Assembly (NCBI GenBank): GCA_964624795.1
Contig: CAZUZS010000046.1
Coordinates: 1-40,381 of the forward strand
Direction: 5' to 3'
DNA length: 40,381 nt
Source of the DNA: CAZUZS01 sp964624795
GTDB lineage: Bacteria; Calditrichota; Calditrichia; RBG-13-44-9
Numbering within the stretch: position 1 is the stretch's first letter; each line of letters opens with the position of its first letter. The notes under the pieces were generated by a model. The model did no database searches. It had not been told where the DNA came from and was given only the letters and a program-made list of their open reading frames with translations. Positions 10,029 through 19,093 of this stretch are shown in pieces. A program made the translations under genes and the position numbers.

Positions 10029-10346
10029 TTACATCTGTTCAATCAATTCCAGGCTGCGCCTGAGATTGGTTTTTACAATTGTCGAAACCGATTCAAAAAT
10101 GTCATAAATCCTTTGATCAATGATCTGGTAATAAACCTTAAGCCCTTCTTTTCTGGCGGTAACGATGCCCGCCTCCTGCAAAATTTTCATGTGACGGCTC
10201 AGGTTTGATTGTTCCAGGTCCAGGGCCGGATAAATATCGCAATTACATTTTTCGCCGTTCCTCAGGAATTCGAGAATTCTCAGACGGTTGGCATGGGCAA
10301 GGGCACTTAAAAGGTCAGCCTTCAGTTCGTAAATTTTATTATTCAT
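10029..10346 (-). CDS. ArsR/SmtB-family transcriptional regulator
   Basis: 105 residues of winged-helix ArsR type: LSALAHANRLRILEFLRNGE, then a recognition-helix region (LEQSNLSRHMKIL, about residues 43-55) and a wing (ARKEGLKVYYQI). Cys34 and Cys36 (EKCNCDI) lie where ArsR carries its CVC metalloid-binding motif, so thiol, metal or metalloid sensing is plausible but not shown. A perfect palindrome lies 20 nt upstream of the start. No transporter or reductase gene is next to it, so its targets other than itself are unknown. Confidence 0.9.
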   Translation of the reverse strand: MNNKIYELKADLLSALAHANRLRILEFLRNGEKCNCDIYPALDLEQSNLSRHMKILQEAGIVTARKEGLKVYYQIIDQRIYDIFESVSTIVKTNLRRSLELIEQM

Positions 10347-10365
10347 AAACAGCCTCTTTAATTTA

Positions 10366-10379
10366 TGACTAATTAGTCA
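10366..10379. promoter_or_regulatory. Palindromic operator upstream of the ArsR-type gene
   Basis: TGACTAATTAGTCA is a perfect 14-bp inverted repeat located 20-33 nt upstream of the regulator's start codon. Size and position fit an ArsR dimer operator used for autorepression. Binding is inferred. Confidence 0.6.
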
Positions 10380-10504
10380 AATTATAATGCTTTCTATGAG
10401 GGATAAGCAAGAGAAAAATTTATTTAAATTAAAACTTATGAAGGACAAAAGGCTAAATGGATTGTATGATAAGCTGGCAAAAATGTACTTTTCTCACATA
10501 GAGA

Positions 10505-10532
10505 AACCCCGCTGCAATTCACCAGCGGGGTT
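10505..10532 (-). terminator. Hairpin terminator after tRNA-Lys
   Basis: AACCCCGCTG and CAGCGGGGTT form a perfect 10-bp stem with an 8-nt loop, immediately downstream of the minus-strand tRNA-Lys. In that direction the stem is followed by a short pyrimidine run (TTTCTCT). It probably ends tRNA transcription. Confidence 0.6.
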
Positions 10533-10539
10533 ATTCACG

Positions 10540-10612
10540 TGAGCCCGGAAGGAATCGAACCTTCGACCAACGGCTTAAAAGGCCGCTGCTCTACCAGCTG
10601 AGCTACGGGCCC
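10540..10612 (-). tRNA. tRNA-Lys (UUU)
   Basis: A 73-nt cloverleaf on the minus strand. The acceptor stem is GGGCCCG with CGGGCTC, the D region is AGCTCAGCTGGTAGAGC, the anticodon loop CTTTTAA gives anticodon UUU, and the T arm contains GGTTCGATTCC. The CCA end is not encoded. Confidence 0.95.
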
Positions 10613-11068
10613 ATTTTAAAAAATGGCACGGCAAATATAGAGAATAAAGGCAGGGCTGTCAAGAAAAAAAACAATTGTATTTCTCTATTAATTGTTGATT
10701 ATTTTGACAATAGAATGTGTGCGATGCGCGCCATATTCCGGTCATATTCGGCGATGGATATCGTCCCCTACCGGCGCACAAGGTGGGAGGGGAATTATTT
10801 CCCCAACCGTTCAAAGAATCAATGTTCAACAATACGAAAGGGCGAGTCAGAAAACCAGCGCAAAGGCCGTCTCTAACGACCTCCGTGTTTATCTTTGAGG
10901 AACTCGGTGGTGAAACAAGCCGGCGATAGGAATTGCCTCCTACCACACCGTTAGCATTTTGGCTTTGAATAACTTCGGAAATTTTGTAATTTTTGCGCGA
11001 GGTGGGAGTCGGGCCGGGCTTAATCAGGAACGCAAAGGGATTCACATAAACCAAATCAGGCCGCCTCT
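10613..11068. other. Intergenic stretch before selA, no convincing gene
   Basis: About 455 nt without a supportable gene. A 131-codon open frame on the minus strand has low-complexity, atypical composition and no family resemblance. Around 10863-10918 the text (cctccgtg ... gtggtgaaac) resembles the non-coding dispersed repeats common in environmental genomes. It may be a decayed repeat copy. Confidence 0.4.
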
Positions 11069-12475
11069 ATGGACAAAAATACCCTTCTGGATCAACTTAT
11101 CGGAATGCCCAAGCTTCTAAATTTCCCACAGATAAAAGCGCTTGATGGGAAATACCCGGTTGCATTCATTCATCATATCGCCCGTTCGGAGTTGCAAAAG
11201 TTGCGGGATCGCATCCTGGAAGCCGGTGAAAAAGAAATTGATGGAATTGATATCGATCCGCAGCGCCTGGCGGACAGAATTGCAAACCGGGTTAGGTTCC
11301 GGATGCAGCCTTCGGTTGCACCGGCAATAAACGCCACGGGAATTATTTTACATACCGCACTGGGACGCGCCCCTCTCTGCCGGGAAGCACAGGAAGCCAT
11401 CTCCTCGGCCATTCAGAATTACTGCACGGTAGCAATAGACCGGGAGACCGGAAAGCGCGGCGACCGTTATGCGCACGTGGAAGACCTGCTCTGTTATCTG
11501 ACCGGCGCCGAAGCTGCCCTGGTGGTGAATAACAACGCCGGCGCGACTATGCTGGTTCTCAATACCCTGGCAGCCGGAAAAGAAGTGATCGTGTCTCGCG
11601 GACAGCTCATCGAAATCGGCGGTTCCTTCCGTATTCCGGACATAATGAAACGCAGCAACGCCCGCATGGTGGATGTGGGAACAACTAACAAAACTCACCT
11701 GCGGGATTACCGGGAAGCCATTACAGAAGAAACCGCTCTGCTGCTGCGGGTGCATACCAGCAACTACCAGATTATCGGATTCTCGTCGGAGGTGCCTCTG
11801 GAAGATCTTGTCCGATTGGGCGCAGAACACAATTTGCCTGTCATGGATGATGTAGGCAGCGGCTGCCTGATCGATTTCCAGGCCTACGGGCTTCCGGAAG
11901 AGCCGATGGTGCAGAACAGCGTAAAAGCTGGCTCTGACGTTATTACCTTCAGCGGGGACAAAATACTGTCCGGACCGCAGTGCGGTATCATTGTCGGGAA
12001 AAAACAATTTGTCAATGCAATCAAGAAGAATCCGCTGGCCCGGGCGCTGCGCTGCGACAAGCTCACCTACGCCGCGCTGGAAGCGACCCTGAAGATTTAT
12101 CTGGATCCGGAGCGCCTGCCGGAAAGGCATCCGGTGTTGAAAATGCTGACTTTGCCCGAAAGAAAACTGGCGGGCCGCACACGTACTTTCCAGCGTCATT
12201 TGAGAAACCAACTTGAAGGGAACTGTGACATCCGGGTCGTAAACGGCCATTCGCAATTGGGAAGCGGCTCACTCCCGGCAAAGAACATTCCCAGTAAGCT
12301 GGTTTCTCTAAAACCTAAATCGATTTCAGCAGAGAGCCTTGGTTCCGGATTGCGGTCATACAATCCGCCCATTTTCACGCGTATTGAAAAAGATGAAGTA
12401 CTGCTGGATTTCCGAACAATTCGGGAAAAAGAGATTAATATCGTTGAACAAGCAGTAATCAAAATATTTGAATAA
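11069..12475 (+). CDS. selA: L-seryl-tRNA(Sec) selenium transferase SelA
   Basis: 468 residues, normal for bacterial SelA. This PLP enzyme converts seryl-tRNA(Sec) to selenocysteyl-tRNA(Sec) using selenophosphate. The N-terminal domain includes INATGIILHTALGRAP. The PLP lysine is in FSGDKILSGPQ, Lys298, close to E. coli Lys295. DDVGSG and the C-terminal LDFRTI region are also typical. It opens the selenium island and is followed 247 nt later by selB on the same strand. No strong Shine-Dalgarno sequence is seen before the ATG. Confidence 0.97.
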   Translation: MDKNTLLDQLIGMPKLLNFPQIKALDGKYPVAFIHHIARSELQKLRDRILEAGEKEIDGIDIDPQRLADRIANRVRFRMQPSVAPAINATGIILHTALGRAPLCREAQEAISSAIQNYCTVAIDRETGKRGDRYAHVEDLLCYLTGAEAALVVNNNAGATMLVLNTLAAGKEVIVSRGQLIEIGGSFRIPDIMKRSNARMVDVGTTNKTHLRDYREAITEETALLLRVHTSNYQIIGFSSEVPLEDLVRLGAEHNLPVMDDVGSGCLIDFQAYGLPEEPMVQNSVKAGSDVITFSGDKILSGPQCGIIVGKKQFVNAIKKNPLARALRCDKLTYAALEATLKIYLDPERLPERHPVLKMLTLPERKLAGRTRTFQRHLRNQLEGNCDIRVVNGHSQLGSGSLPAKNIPSKLVSLKPKSISAESLGSGLRSYNPPIFTRIEKDEVLLDFRTIREKEINIVEQAVIKIFE

Positions 12476-12722
12476 GACAGCAACTTCTATCACAGCTTCT
12501 CGCCTCCGATAGCGGGCTACAAGCGATAGATGTGTCAGCATTCAGTAGGGAATTTTAAAATCTCAAAACCAATATTTGATGCAAAATAGCAAAATTTGAT
12601 TTGTTCGCCCCATGCACCGGGCGCCATGCCCTTAAAGCTATCAGGATTAGGAATTTGATAACGAGCAGGATTCAGCGGAGCGGAAAATACGAAATCCAAG
12701 AAACCAGGCAACGATCATCACT

Positions 12723-14630
12723 ATGAGACATGTTGTAATCGGAACTGCAGGACATATTGACCACGGTAAATCCGCATTGGTAAAGGCGCTTACCGGTACA
12801 GACCCCGACCGGTTGAAGGAAGAAAAAGAGCGGGAAATGACCACCGACCTGGGTTTTGCCTTCCTGGGCGACAACATTACATTCATAGATGTGCCCGGGC
12901 ACGAGAAGTTTGTCAAAAACATGGCAGCCGGGGTCAGTACTATCGATATGGTGGTTCTCGTTATTGCCGCAGACGACGGCATTATGCCCCAAACAGTGGA
13001 ACACTTCGAAATACTGCAGCTTTTGGGGGTGAAAAAGGGGTTTATCGTCATCACAAAAATCGATTTGGTGGAAAAGGAATGGCTGGAACTGGTGATTGAA
13101 GAAGTAACCGACCTAGTGAAAGGCACCTTCCTTGAGGGCGCCGCCGTTCTGACCGTCTCCAATGTCACCGGGGAGGGAATGGAAGAGCTGCGTCAATACA
13201 TATTTAATTATGCCCGGGAAATTGAGGCCAAAGCTGACAAGGGCATTTTCCGCATGTGGATTGACCGGGTATTCACCATAAGAGGCAGCGGCACGGTCGT
13301 AGCCGGAACCGTTCTTTCGGGGGAATGCCGGCCGGGCGACACACTGGAATTGCTTCCTGTCCAAAAACGGCTGCGGGTGCGGCGTGTTCAGGTTCATAAC
13401 AAATCCATAGAAGAGTGCGTTACCGGGGAACGGGCTGCGATAAATTTAATGGATATCGAAAAAAGCGAGATCGAGCGGGGCAATCTCCTTGCGCTTCCCG
13501 GTTATTACAAACCCACCTATATGATGAACGCCAGGCTGCACTTGCTGGACTCCTTCCCTGCCCCGCTGCGGAATCGCACCAGGGTAAGGATTCACCTGGG
13601 AACGCAGGAGTTGATCGGCAGAGTGGTTTTATTGGAGAAGAAAGACATGGCTCCCGGACAATCGAGCTTTGTTCAGTTCCGGGTGGAGAGCCCGGCAACA
13701 GCCGATTACGGAGACTGTTACGTGATTCGCAGTTTTTCCCCGGTCCGCACCATCGGTGGCGGCAAGATCGTGGAGGTCCACCCGCCGAAATTGAAATGGC
13801 TGCCCGAGGAAGAATTTGCCCGGCTTGCCGTGCTGGAGAAGGCCGATCCGCAGGATGTGATCGACCAGTATTTATTGAAAAATGAATATGTGCTTCAAAC
13901 AGTTTCAAACCTGGCGCATGAGCTGGCCCTGACCGAAGAACAGGTCAGGGACACATTGAACAGTCTCATGGAACAGGAACGAGTTGTCCTGATTACAGAG
14001 AAACCGGAATGGGCGGTCGTCCACGGATCACATTATCAACGCGGCCAGCAAAAAATCTTAGATTTCCTTGAAAAATACCATACAGAAAATCCCATGCTGT
14101 GGGGTGTAAAAAAACCGGAGTTGAAGGAGCGTTTGTTTGGCAAGATCAGTGTCCCCCTTTTCGACGCAATTTTGAGACCGATGATTGCCGAGAAGAAAAT
14201 CGCGCTCAAGAATGAAAACATTGCGCTTTGTGGTCGATCGATTCAATTCACAGAAAAACAGGAACAAATCAAAAAAACAGTTGAAGCGCTTTATTATGAA
14301 CGCCGGTTTGTTACACCCGGTTGGGATGAAATCGTGGATGAGGTAGAAGGCTCGCCAAAGGAGATCACCGGTGTGGTGACCGGATTGATCCAGATGGGCA
14401 CCCTGGTGGAAATAAAATATTACGAAAAACCATCAATCTTTCATAAAAAAAGGCTTGACGAGGCTGGCAAGGTTTTAGTAGAATATTTCCGCGATCATGA
14501 GGAGATCAGGCTGGGTGAATTCCGGGAAATGATCGACAGTACCCGGAAGTTTGCGACACCCATCCTGGTTTACTTCGATAAAATGGGAGTCACCGAGAGA
14601 GAGGGAGATATTCGACGGCTGAGAAAATAG
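12723..14630 (+). CDS. selB: Selenocysteine-specific elongation factor SelB
   Basis: 635 residues. SelB carries Sec-tRNA(Sec) to ribosomes paused at a UGA by binding the SECIS hairpin in the mRNA. The GTPase domain is complete: GTAGHIDHGKSALV (G1), DVPGHEKFVKNM (G3) and ITKIDLV (G4). EF-Tu-like beta-barrel domains follow, then C-terminal winged-helix repeats (about residues 380-635) that bind SECIS RNA. It ends RRLRK with UAG. Its hairpin-binding domain is the likely reader of the compact hairpins described below. Confidence 0.96.
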   Translation: MRHVVIGTAGHIDHGKSALVKALTGTDPDRLKEEKEREMTTDLGFAFLGDNITFIDVPGHEKFVKNMAAGVSTIDMVVLVIAADDGIMPQTVEHFEILQLLGVKKGFIVITKIDLVEKEWLELVIEEVTDLVKGTFLEGAAVLTVSNVTGEGMEELRQYIFNYAREIEAKADKGIFRMWIDRVFTIRGSGTVVAGTVLSGECRPGDTLELLPVQKRLRVRRVQVHNKSIEECVTGERAAINLMDIEKSEIERGNLLALPGYYKPTYMMNARLHLLDSFPAPLRNRTRVRIHLGTQELIGRVVLLEKKDMAPGQSSFVQFRVESPATADYGDCYVIRSFSPVRTIGGGKIVEVHPPKLKWLPEEEFARLAVLEKADPQDVIDQYLLKNEYVLQTVSNLAHELALTEEQVRDTLNSLMEQERVVLITEKPEWAVVHGSHYQRGQQKILDFLEKYHTENPMLWGVKKPELKERLFGKISVPLFDAILRPMIAEKKIALKNENIALCGRSIQFTEKQEQIKKTVEALYYERRFVTPGWDEIVDEVEGSPKEITGVVTGLIQMGTLVEIKYYEKPSIFHKKRLDEAGKVLVEYFRDHEEIRLGEFREMIDSTRKFATPILVYFDKMGVTEREGDIRRLRK

Positions 14631-14640
14631 CTGCTATTTG

Positions 14641-14798
14641 CGAGGTGAAACGTCAAACGTGAAACGTGAAAGGACGCACTCTCGTCCTGAGATAGGTTGA
14701 CAATTATAAGGATAAAAGGTGAGAAGGGGTCGGCCTATGAGTCGGACATTTTGAGGTGCCGAATTTTAATCCGACACCTGGAAAATCAAAAGGACACC
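14641..14798 (+). promoter_or_regulatory. selB-selD intergenic leader with repeats
   Basis: 158 nt. It begins with a near-tandem run of the unit AACGTGAAACGTGAAA (14650-14671), a type of dispersed repeat common in environmental genomes. At 14732-14778 it carries imperfect inverted sequences (GTCGGAC / TCCGAC and AGGTGCCG / CGACACCT) that could fold just upstream of selD. A TTGACA at 14697-14702 has no matching -10 box at proper spacing. Any regulatory role is a guess. Confidence 0.3.
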
Positions 14799-15851
14799 AT
14801 GACTGACAAAAAGATCAAAAGACTGACCGAATCAGTAAAATGCGCCGGGTGAGCGTCTAAACTTAGCCTGACGGAGTTGGGCAAGGTATTAGAGCGTCTT
14901 CCGCAGACCAGCGACCCGAACCTTCTGGTAGGTACCAATACAGCGGACGATGCCGGTGTGTACAAGCTGACCGATGAGATCGCCCTCATTCAGACGGTAG
15001 ATTTTTTCACCCCGATCGTGGACGACCCGTACACTTTTGGCCAGATCGCGGCAACCAATTCGCTGAGCGATGTATATGCTATGGGCGGTCGTCCGCTTAC
15101 TGCGCTGAATATCGTGGGATTTCACACCAAAAATTTCCCGACCGATATTCTGGTCGAGATCCTCACCGGTGGGCATGACAAAGTGCACGAAGCAGGGGCG
15201 GTTATTGCCGGAGGCCACACCATTATGGATGAGGAATTGAAATACGGCCTGTCGGTTTCGGGCATTGTGCATCCGGATAAAATTGTCACCAATGCCGGCG
15301 CCAGACCCGGTGACGTCCTGGTAATCACCAAACCGTTGGGCACCGGGATCATCTCCACCGCCCTGAAATCAGGCAAGGATTTGGGCGAACTGACCGCTGA
15401 AGTCAGCCGGTTCATGATGACCCTGAATAAGGCAGCCTCGGAAGCCATGCAGGAGGTTGGTGTCCATGCCTGCACCGATATTACCGGCTTCGGCCTTCTT
15501 GGTCATGCTTACGAGATGGCTAAAGGCAGCAAGGTGAGCATGAGAATTGTGGCGTCGAAGGTTCCACTCTTCAAAGAAGCCATTCCCCTGGTCAGCGCTG
15601 GTTTCGTTCCCGGCGGAACTCACAACAACCGCTATTACCTGGATGGGAAAATCCTCCTGGATACGACTATTTCATGGGAGATTTCGACCCTGCTATTCGA
15701 TGCCCAGACTTCCGGCGGATTGCTTATTTCGGTAGCGCAGGACAAGACCGACCGGCTTTTGCAGGAACTGCGGAAGCGGGGTGTTGAAACCATCGCGGTA
15801 ATCGGAGAAGTAACCGCGGAAAGGGAATTCCAGGTGTATGTGACAGATTAA
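14799..15851 (+). CDS. selD: Selenide, water dikinase SelD, itself a selenoprotein
   Basis: 350 residues if the UGA at 14850-14852 is read as Sec. SelD makes selenophosphate from selenide and ATP. From the ATG at 14799 the protein runs MTDKKIKRL and reaches KCAGUASKLS at residues 14-23, with Sec18 where Cys or Sec is catalytic in the family (G[C/U]xxKL). After it come the AIR-synthase-like motifs DDAGVYKL, NSLSDVYAMGGRP, GGHTIMDEE and CTDITGFGLLGHAYEM. An ordinary gene caller would start at 14877 and lose the catalytic N-terminus. Since the protein needs Sec for its own full translation, its level depends on selenium. Confidence 0.93.
14850..14887 (+). promoter_or_regulatory. Candidate SECIS hairpin in selD
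   Basis: After the UGA, CTT-GCCT (14862-14864 and 14866-14869) can pair with GGGC-AAG (14879-14882 and 14883-14885), leaving a 9-nt loop that begins with G at 14870, 17 nt after the UGA. One base bulges, and the pairs include a G-U. It is weaker than the hairpins of the other Sec genes but has the same spacing. Confidence 0.5.
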
Positions 15852-16021
15852 TTAATAAAACTCTCCTGGTCCTCTAAAACATTTACATTTCTACCTCTTT
15901 AATGGGTACCTGAAAAGCAGGGCGAATTGGAAAAACCAGTTACCTGGCCAGCGACCCTTCCCCTGCGAATTGACCGTTCAAGATTTTGCTTCCTTTCTTT
16001 TGTGTAAAAATTCTTTTTGTC

Positions 16022-16049
16022 TTGAAAGTTTAATTTCCAGACATTATCT
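16022..16049 (+). promoter_or_regulatory. Weak candidate promoter of tRNA-Sec
   Basis: TTGAAA (16022-16027) is followed after 16 nt by TTATCT (16044-16049), a poor -10 match, 22 nt before the tRNA. It is offered only because tRNA-Sec needs a promoter and nothing better is visible. Confidence 0.3.
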
Positions 16050-16071
16050 TGGAATAGCGTTTGTTAATGCC

Positions 16072-16168
16072 GGGAGTGCATGGTCACTGGCGTGGCTCAC
16101 GGACTTCAAATCCGATGGCGGGCTCTAATAAAGTCCGCGGTGAGTTCGATCCTCACGCGCTCCCGCCA
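16072..16168 (+). tRNA. selC: tRNA-Sec (UCA)
   Basis: 97 nt including the encoded CCA. The anticodon loop CTTCAAA gives UCA at 16106-16108, matching UGA. The acceptor stem has 8 bp (GGGAGTGC with GCGCTCCC), longer than the usual 7, with discriminator G. The long variable arm has a 7-bp stem (GCGGGCT with AGTCCGC). The T loop reads GAGTTCGATCCTC. The extended acceptor stem, long variable arm and UCA anticodon are all hallmarks of bacterial tRNA-Sec. It stands 195 nt upstream of the first VCBS selenoprotein gene. Confidence 0.97.
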
Positions 16169-16362
16169 TTTTTATTTCAAAAACCGCCAAATTACAAGAG
16201 GTGGAATATCGGAATAATGCGACGGCAGGAGCAAACCTTAAACTTCACAAACTGGCCTCTCATTTCGTGCAGTCCCATCTGCATAGCATTTTTTATTTTG
16301 GCAAAAAAAATGATTTAGAAAAAAATAGAATTCATAATCTCCAATTAAATATGGAGGTAGCT

Positions 16363-17643
16363 ATGTTCGTCTTGAAACGGAATTTTGGTGTGGCGCTGAC
16401 ATTGCTGCTGGGCTGCTGTTTCTATTTCTGCAGTGAGTGCTTTGCCGCCACCACCGGTGATCCACCGGTTTTTGATTCCGGGATTCGCCTGCAGGATAAT
16501 AGCGGCTACATGCAGCCGGGCTTGATGTATTCGGCCCCCTGCGTCACGGATTGGAATGCAGACGGCAAAAAAGACCTGTTGGTCGGCGGATTCTTCTACG
16601 GCAACATTTTTCTTTATCTCAACTCCGGGACGAACGAAGCCCCGGTTTTTACCACTTCATCCAAACTCCAGGCGAATGGCGTCGATATTTCCGTCCCGTA
16701 CGACTGATGTCTGGGCGCTTTTCCACAGATTGTGGACTGGAATGGAGATAATAAAAAGGACCTGTTAGCTGGCGACGCATTCGGTTATATCACCATTTTT
16801 CTGAATACCGGCACCAATGCCAACCCGGTTTTGACAAACAGCGGCCAGCTTCAGGTGGGGGGAAACACGTTAAATGTAATAGGCAAGGCAACACCTTGCG
16901 TAGATGACTGGAACGGGGACGGCCTGTTCGATCTGTTGGTGGGCGAGGAAGACGGGCGGATCGCCCTGTTGATCAACAGCGGCAGCCCGGGGAACCCCCA
17001 GTTTGCCGCCATGCAGTATGTTCAGGCCCGCGGTGCCGATCTGGACGTTAGCCCAGGCCCGGAGGACCGTTCGGTGCCGGAGGTTGTTGATTTGGATGGT
17101 GACGGCATAAAGGATCTGTTAGTCGGAGAGATAAACGGCGTGGTACATTTTTATTCAAACAGCGGTACAAACACCAATCCGCAGTTCAACAGCGGCGTGT
17201 TGCTCCAAACCGCCGCCGGCGATCTGGATGTGGGCAATTATTCCCGCCCGGAAATCACCGATTGGGATGAGGACGGCGATCCGGATCTGCTGGTCGGAGA
17301 AGAAATGGGTTATGTTCACCTGTTCATCAACCCCGGGACTTCTGCAATCAAGGATCCGGCAGTCCCAAAGCAGCTGCCAACCGGATTTCAGCTTTTTCAG
17401 AATTATCCGAATCCCTTTAATCCGGCCACTTCCATTCGTTTCACGATTCCAAAGAGCGAAGATGTCGCCATCTCGATCTACAACACACAGGGCAAATTGA
17501 TCTCGGTTCTGGTGAACCAGCGCCTGAATGCCGGAAGCCATGAAGTAAAATGGTCCGCCGCTGCGCTGCCATCGGGCATCTATTTCGCTGTCCTGAAAGC
17601 CGGTTTGGTTACGCGGCAGGTTAAGATGTGCTTGCTTAGATAA
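16363..17643 (+). CDS. Secreted FG-GAP/VCBS-repeat selenoprotein with T9SS sorting domain (copy A)
   Basis: 426 residues with the UGA at 16705-16707 read as Sec115. The ATG at 16363 follows a strong GGAGGT (16353-16358). A signal peptide (residues 1-28, ending CFA) precedes five or so VCBS/FG-GAP repeats of the form VDWNxDGKKDLLVG...LYLNSGTNxxPxF. The UGA falls between repeats 1 and 2 in PYDUCLGAFPQIVDWNGD, giving a vicinal Sec-Cys pair. Residues 347-426 form a Por-type sorting domain (NYPNPFNPATS ... GIYFAVLKAG) that directs export by type IX secretion. The reading frame is identical on both sides of the UGA and repeats continue across it, so this is not a decayed gene. The Sec-Cys dyad suggests extracellular redox, thiol or metal chemistry. 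The substrate is unknown. Its paralogue at 23573 keeps the same dyad. Confidence 0.88.
16705..16736 (+). promoter_or_regulatory. SECIS element of VCBS selenoprotein A
   Basis: TCCACA (16722-16727), loop GAT (16728-16730) and TGTGGA (16731-16736) form a 6-bp stem. The loop begins 20 nt after the UGA. Bacterial SECIS elements need a short stem-loop roughly 16-37 nt downstream with G near the loop start, which this satisfies. Compared with copy B, an A-U pair here is G-C there, changing Val to Ala in the protein. Confidence 0.8.
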
Positions 17644-17824
17644 TCCTAAATTTTGTTTTGCCAAATCGGGCCAAAAAGGGGACAACCATTTTCCAATGCC
17701 AAATAGGTTTTTTAAAATAGAAAGATCGATTTAACAGAAAGAACAGAAGTTTTAGATCGCAGCAGATCAAAAACTGGATTTCGAATTTAATCGATAGAGC
17801 AAATCAATACTGAGGCATTGGAAA

Positions 17825-19093
17825 ATGGAAAATTTTGCCGGGATGTGGGAAGAATTGGAAGTCGATGTAGAGCTGCATGAGCAGTTAATGCAAAGCCAGG
17901 CTACTCTCCATAAGAAAACCCACCTATCACAAAAAAACAGACCAAAAGCGATGGAGCGTTTTGACAAATCGTTTCATCACAGCCACACCATGCGGGTAGC
18001 GGAGATACTCGGCTATCGCAAAAATGGCGGCAAGGCAATAGGCACTTTCTGCATTTATGTGCCGGACGAAATCGCACTGGCGGCGGGCGTGTTGCCCATT
18101 CCTTTGTGCGGTGGTTCCGGCTGGTCGGTGCCGTATGCCGACCGTATGCTGCCGCGCGATATCTGCCCGCTCATCCGCTCCACATTTGGCATGGCTTTCA
18201 GCAATACCTGCCCATACAAAAAGCTGAAAGATTTTGCGGTGGGCGAAACCACCTGCGATGCAAAGAAGAAAACCTGGGATCTGATGGGATTCAAGGTAAT
18301 GGAAGTTCCCCAGAAGAAGGAGGCGGCGGATTGGGAGTTGTGGCTGAAGGAAGTTTATGCTTTTAAGGAAATGATGGAATCGCTCTCAGGAATTCAGGTT
18401 ACCGCGGAGCGACTGGCAGAAACCATTCGCGTGGTAAACCGCCGGCGGGAGTTGCTGCAGTCCATTAACAATTTCAGAATGCTCGCGGCTCCGCCGATTA
18501 GCGGGCTGGATGCGCTGCTGGTTTCGCAGGTGGCGCTGAACCAGGATATTTACCAGTTCATCCGGGATGCAGAAATACTGGTGGAAGAGCTCCGCGCGCG
18601 GGCCGAGGATGGCATATCGGCTTACAACGGGAATGGCAGTGGGAAACGGATATTGTTTGCCGGGGCGCCATCACCGATGGGCAATGCCAAGGTGCATTAT
18701 ATCGCAGAATCTTCCGGCCTGCGGATCGTTGCGGATGAATCGTGCACCGGAATCCGCTATTACCGTGACCTGGTGGATGAGTCCCAAACTGATGTGGACG
18801 GAATGATGAAGGCAATCGCAGAGCGCTATTTTAAAATCGATTGTTCCTGTTTTTCACCCAATACGGAGCGGGTGGAAAATGTTAAATCACTGGCGGAAGA
18901 GTTCAAGATCGAGGGTGCGATACACAATGTGCTGCAGTATTGCCACACCTACAATATCGAAGCCCGGGCAATTGAGAAGGCACTGAAGCAGCAGGGCATT
19001 CCGTCCATTATCATTGAAACCGACTACTCGCAGGAGGATATGGGCCAGATACAAACCCGCATCGAGGCATTCGGGGAGATGTTGGAGGCGTAA
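17825..19093 (+). CDS. Double-cubane / 2-hydroxyacyl-CoA dehydratase D-component-like reductase
   Basis: 422 residues of the HgdB/BcrC superfamily, closest in layout to YjiM-type double-cubane cluster proteins (DCCP). From residue 68 it reads NGGKAIGTFCIYVPDEIALAAGVLP. The cysteines are spread as in the family: Cys76, 95, 114, 129 and 144, then ADESCTGIRYYR, KIDCSCF and LQYC. A typical DxS-type tail (IETDYSQEDMGQIQTR) follows. These enzymes bind Fe-S (sometimes [8Fe-9S] double-cubane) clusters and take very low-potential electrons from an ATP-driven activator. That activator gene overlaps the stop (ATG within TAATGA at 19090-19095). The substrate is unknown. No acyl-CoA pathway genes are nearby, which favours a DCCP role over a dehydratase. 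Confidence 0.85.
   Translation: MENFAGMWEELEVDVELHEQLMQSQATLHKKTHLSQKNRPKAMERFDKSFHHSHTMRVAEILGYRKNGGKAIGTFCIYVPDEIALAAGVLPIPLCGGSGWSVPYADRMLPRDICPLIRSTFGMAFSNTCPYKKLKDFAVGETTCDAKKKTWDLMGFKVMEVPQKKEAADWELWLKEVYAFKEMMESLSGIQVTAERLAETIRVVNRRRELLQSINNFRMLAAPPISGLDALLVSQVALNQDIYQFIRDAEILVEELRARAEDGISAYNGNGSGKRILFAGAPSPMGNAKVHYIAESSGLRIVADESCTGIRYYRDLVDESQTDVDGMMKAIAERYFKIDCSCFSPNTERVENVKSLAEEFKIEGAIHNVLQYCHTYNIEARAIEKALKQQGIPSIIIETDYSQEDMGQIQTRIEAFGEMLEA

Noticed and set aside
10659..11054. 131-codon minus-strand ORF before selA
   Set aside because: Composition and sequence show no family, signal or ribosome-binding site, and the region looks like a degraded non-coding repeat.
11348..12256. 302-codon minus-strand ORF opposite selA
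   Set aside because: Antisense shadow of the highly conserved selA reading frame.
14650..14671. Repeated AACGTGAAACGTGAAA text as a CRISPR or iteron array
   Set aside because: Units are only 8-9 nt without spacers and total about 22 nt. It is a simple intergenic repeat.
14697..14720. TTGACA box upstream of selD as a promoter
   Set aside because: No acceptable -10 element lies 16-18 nt downstream. The nearest AT-rich bases are too close.
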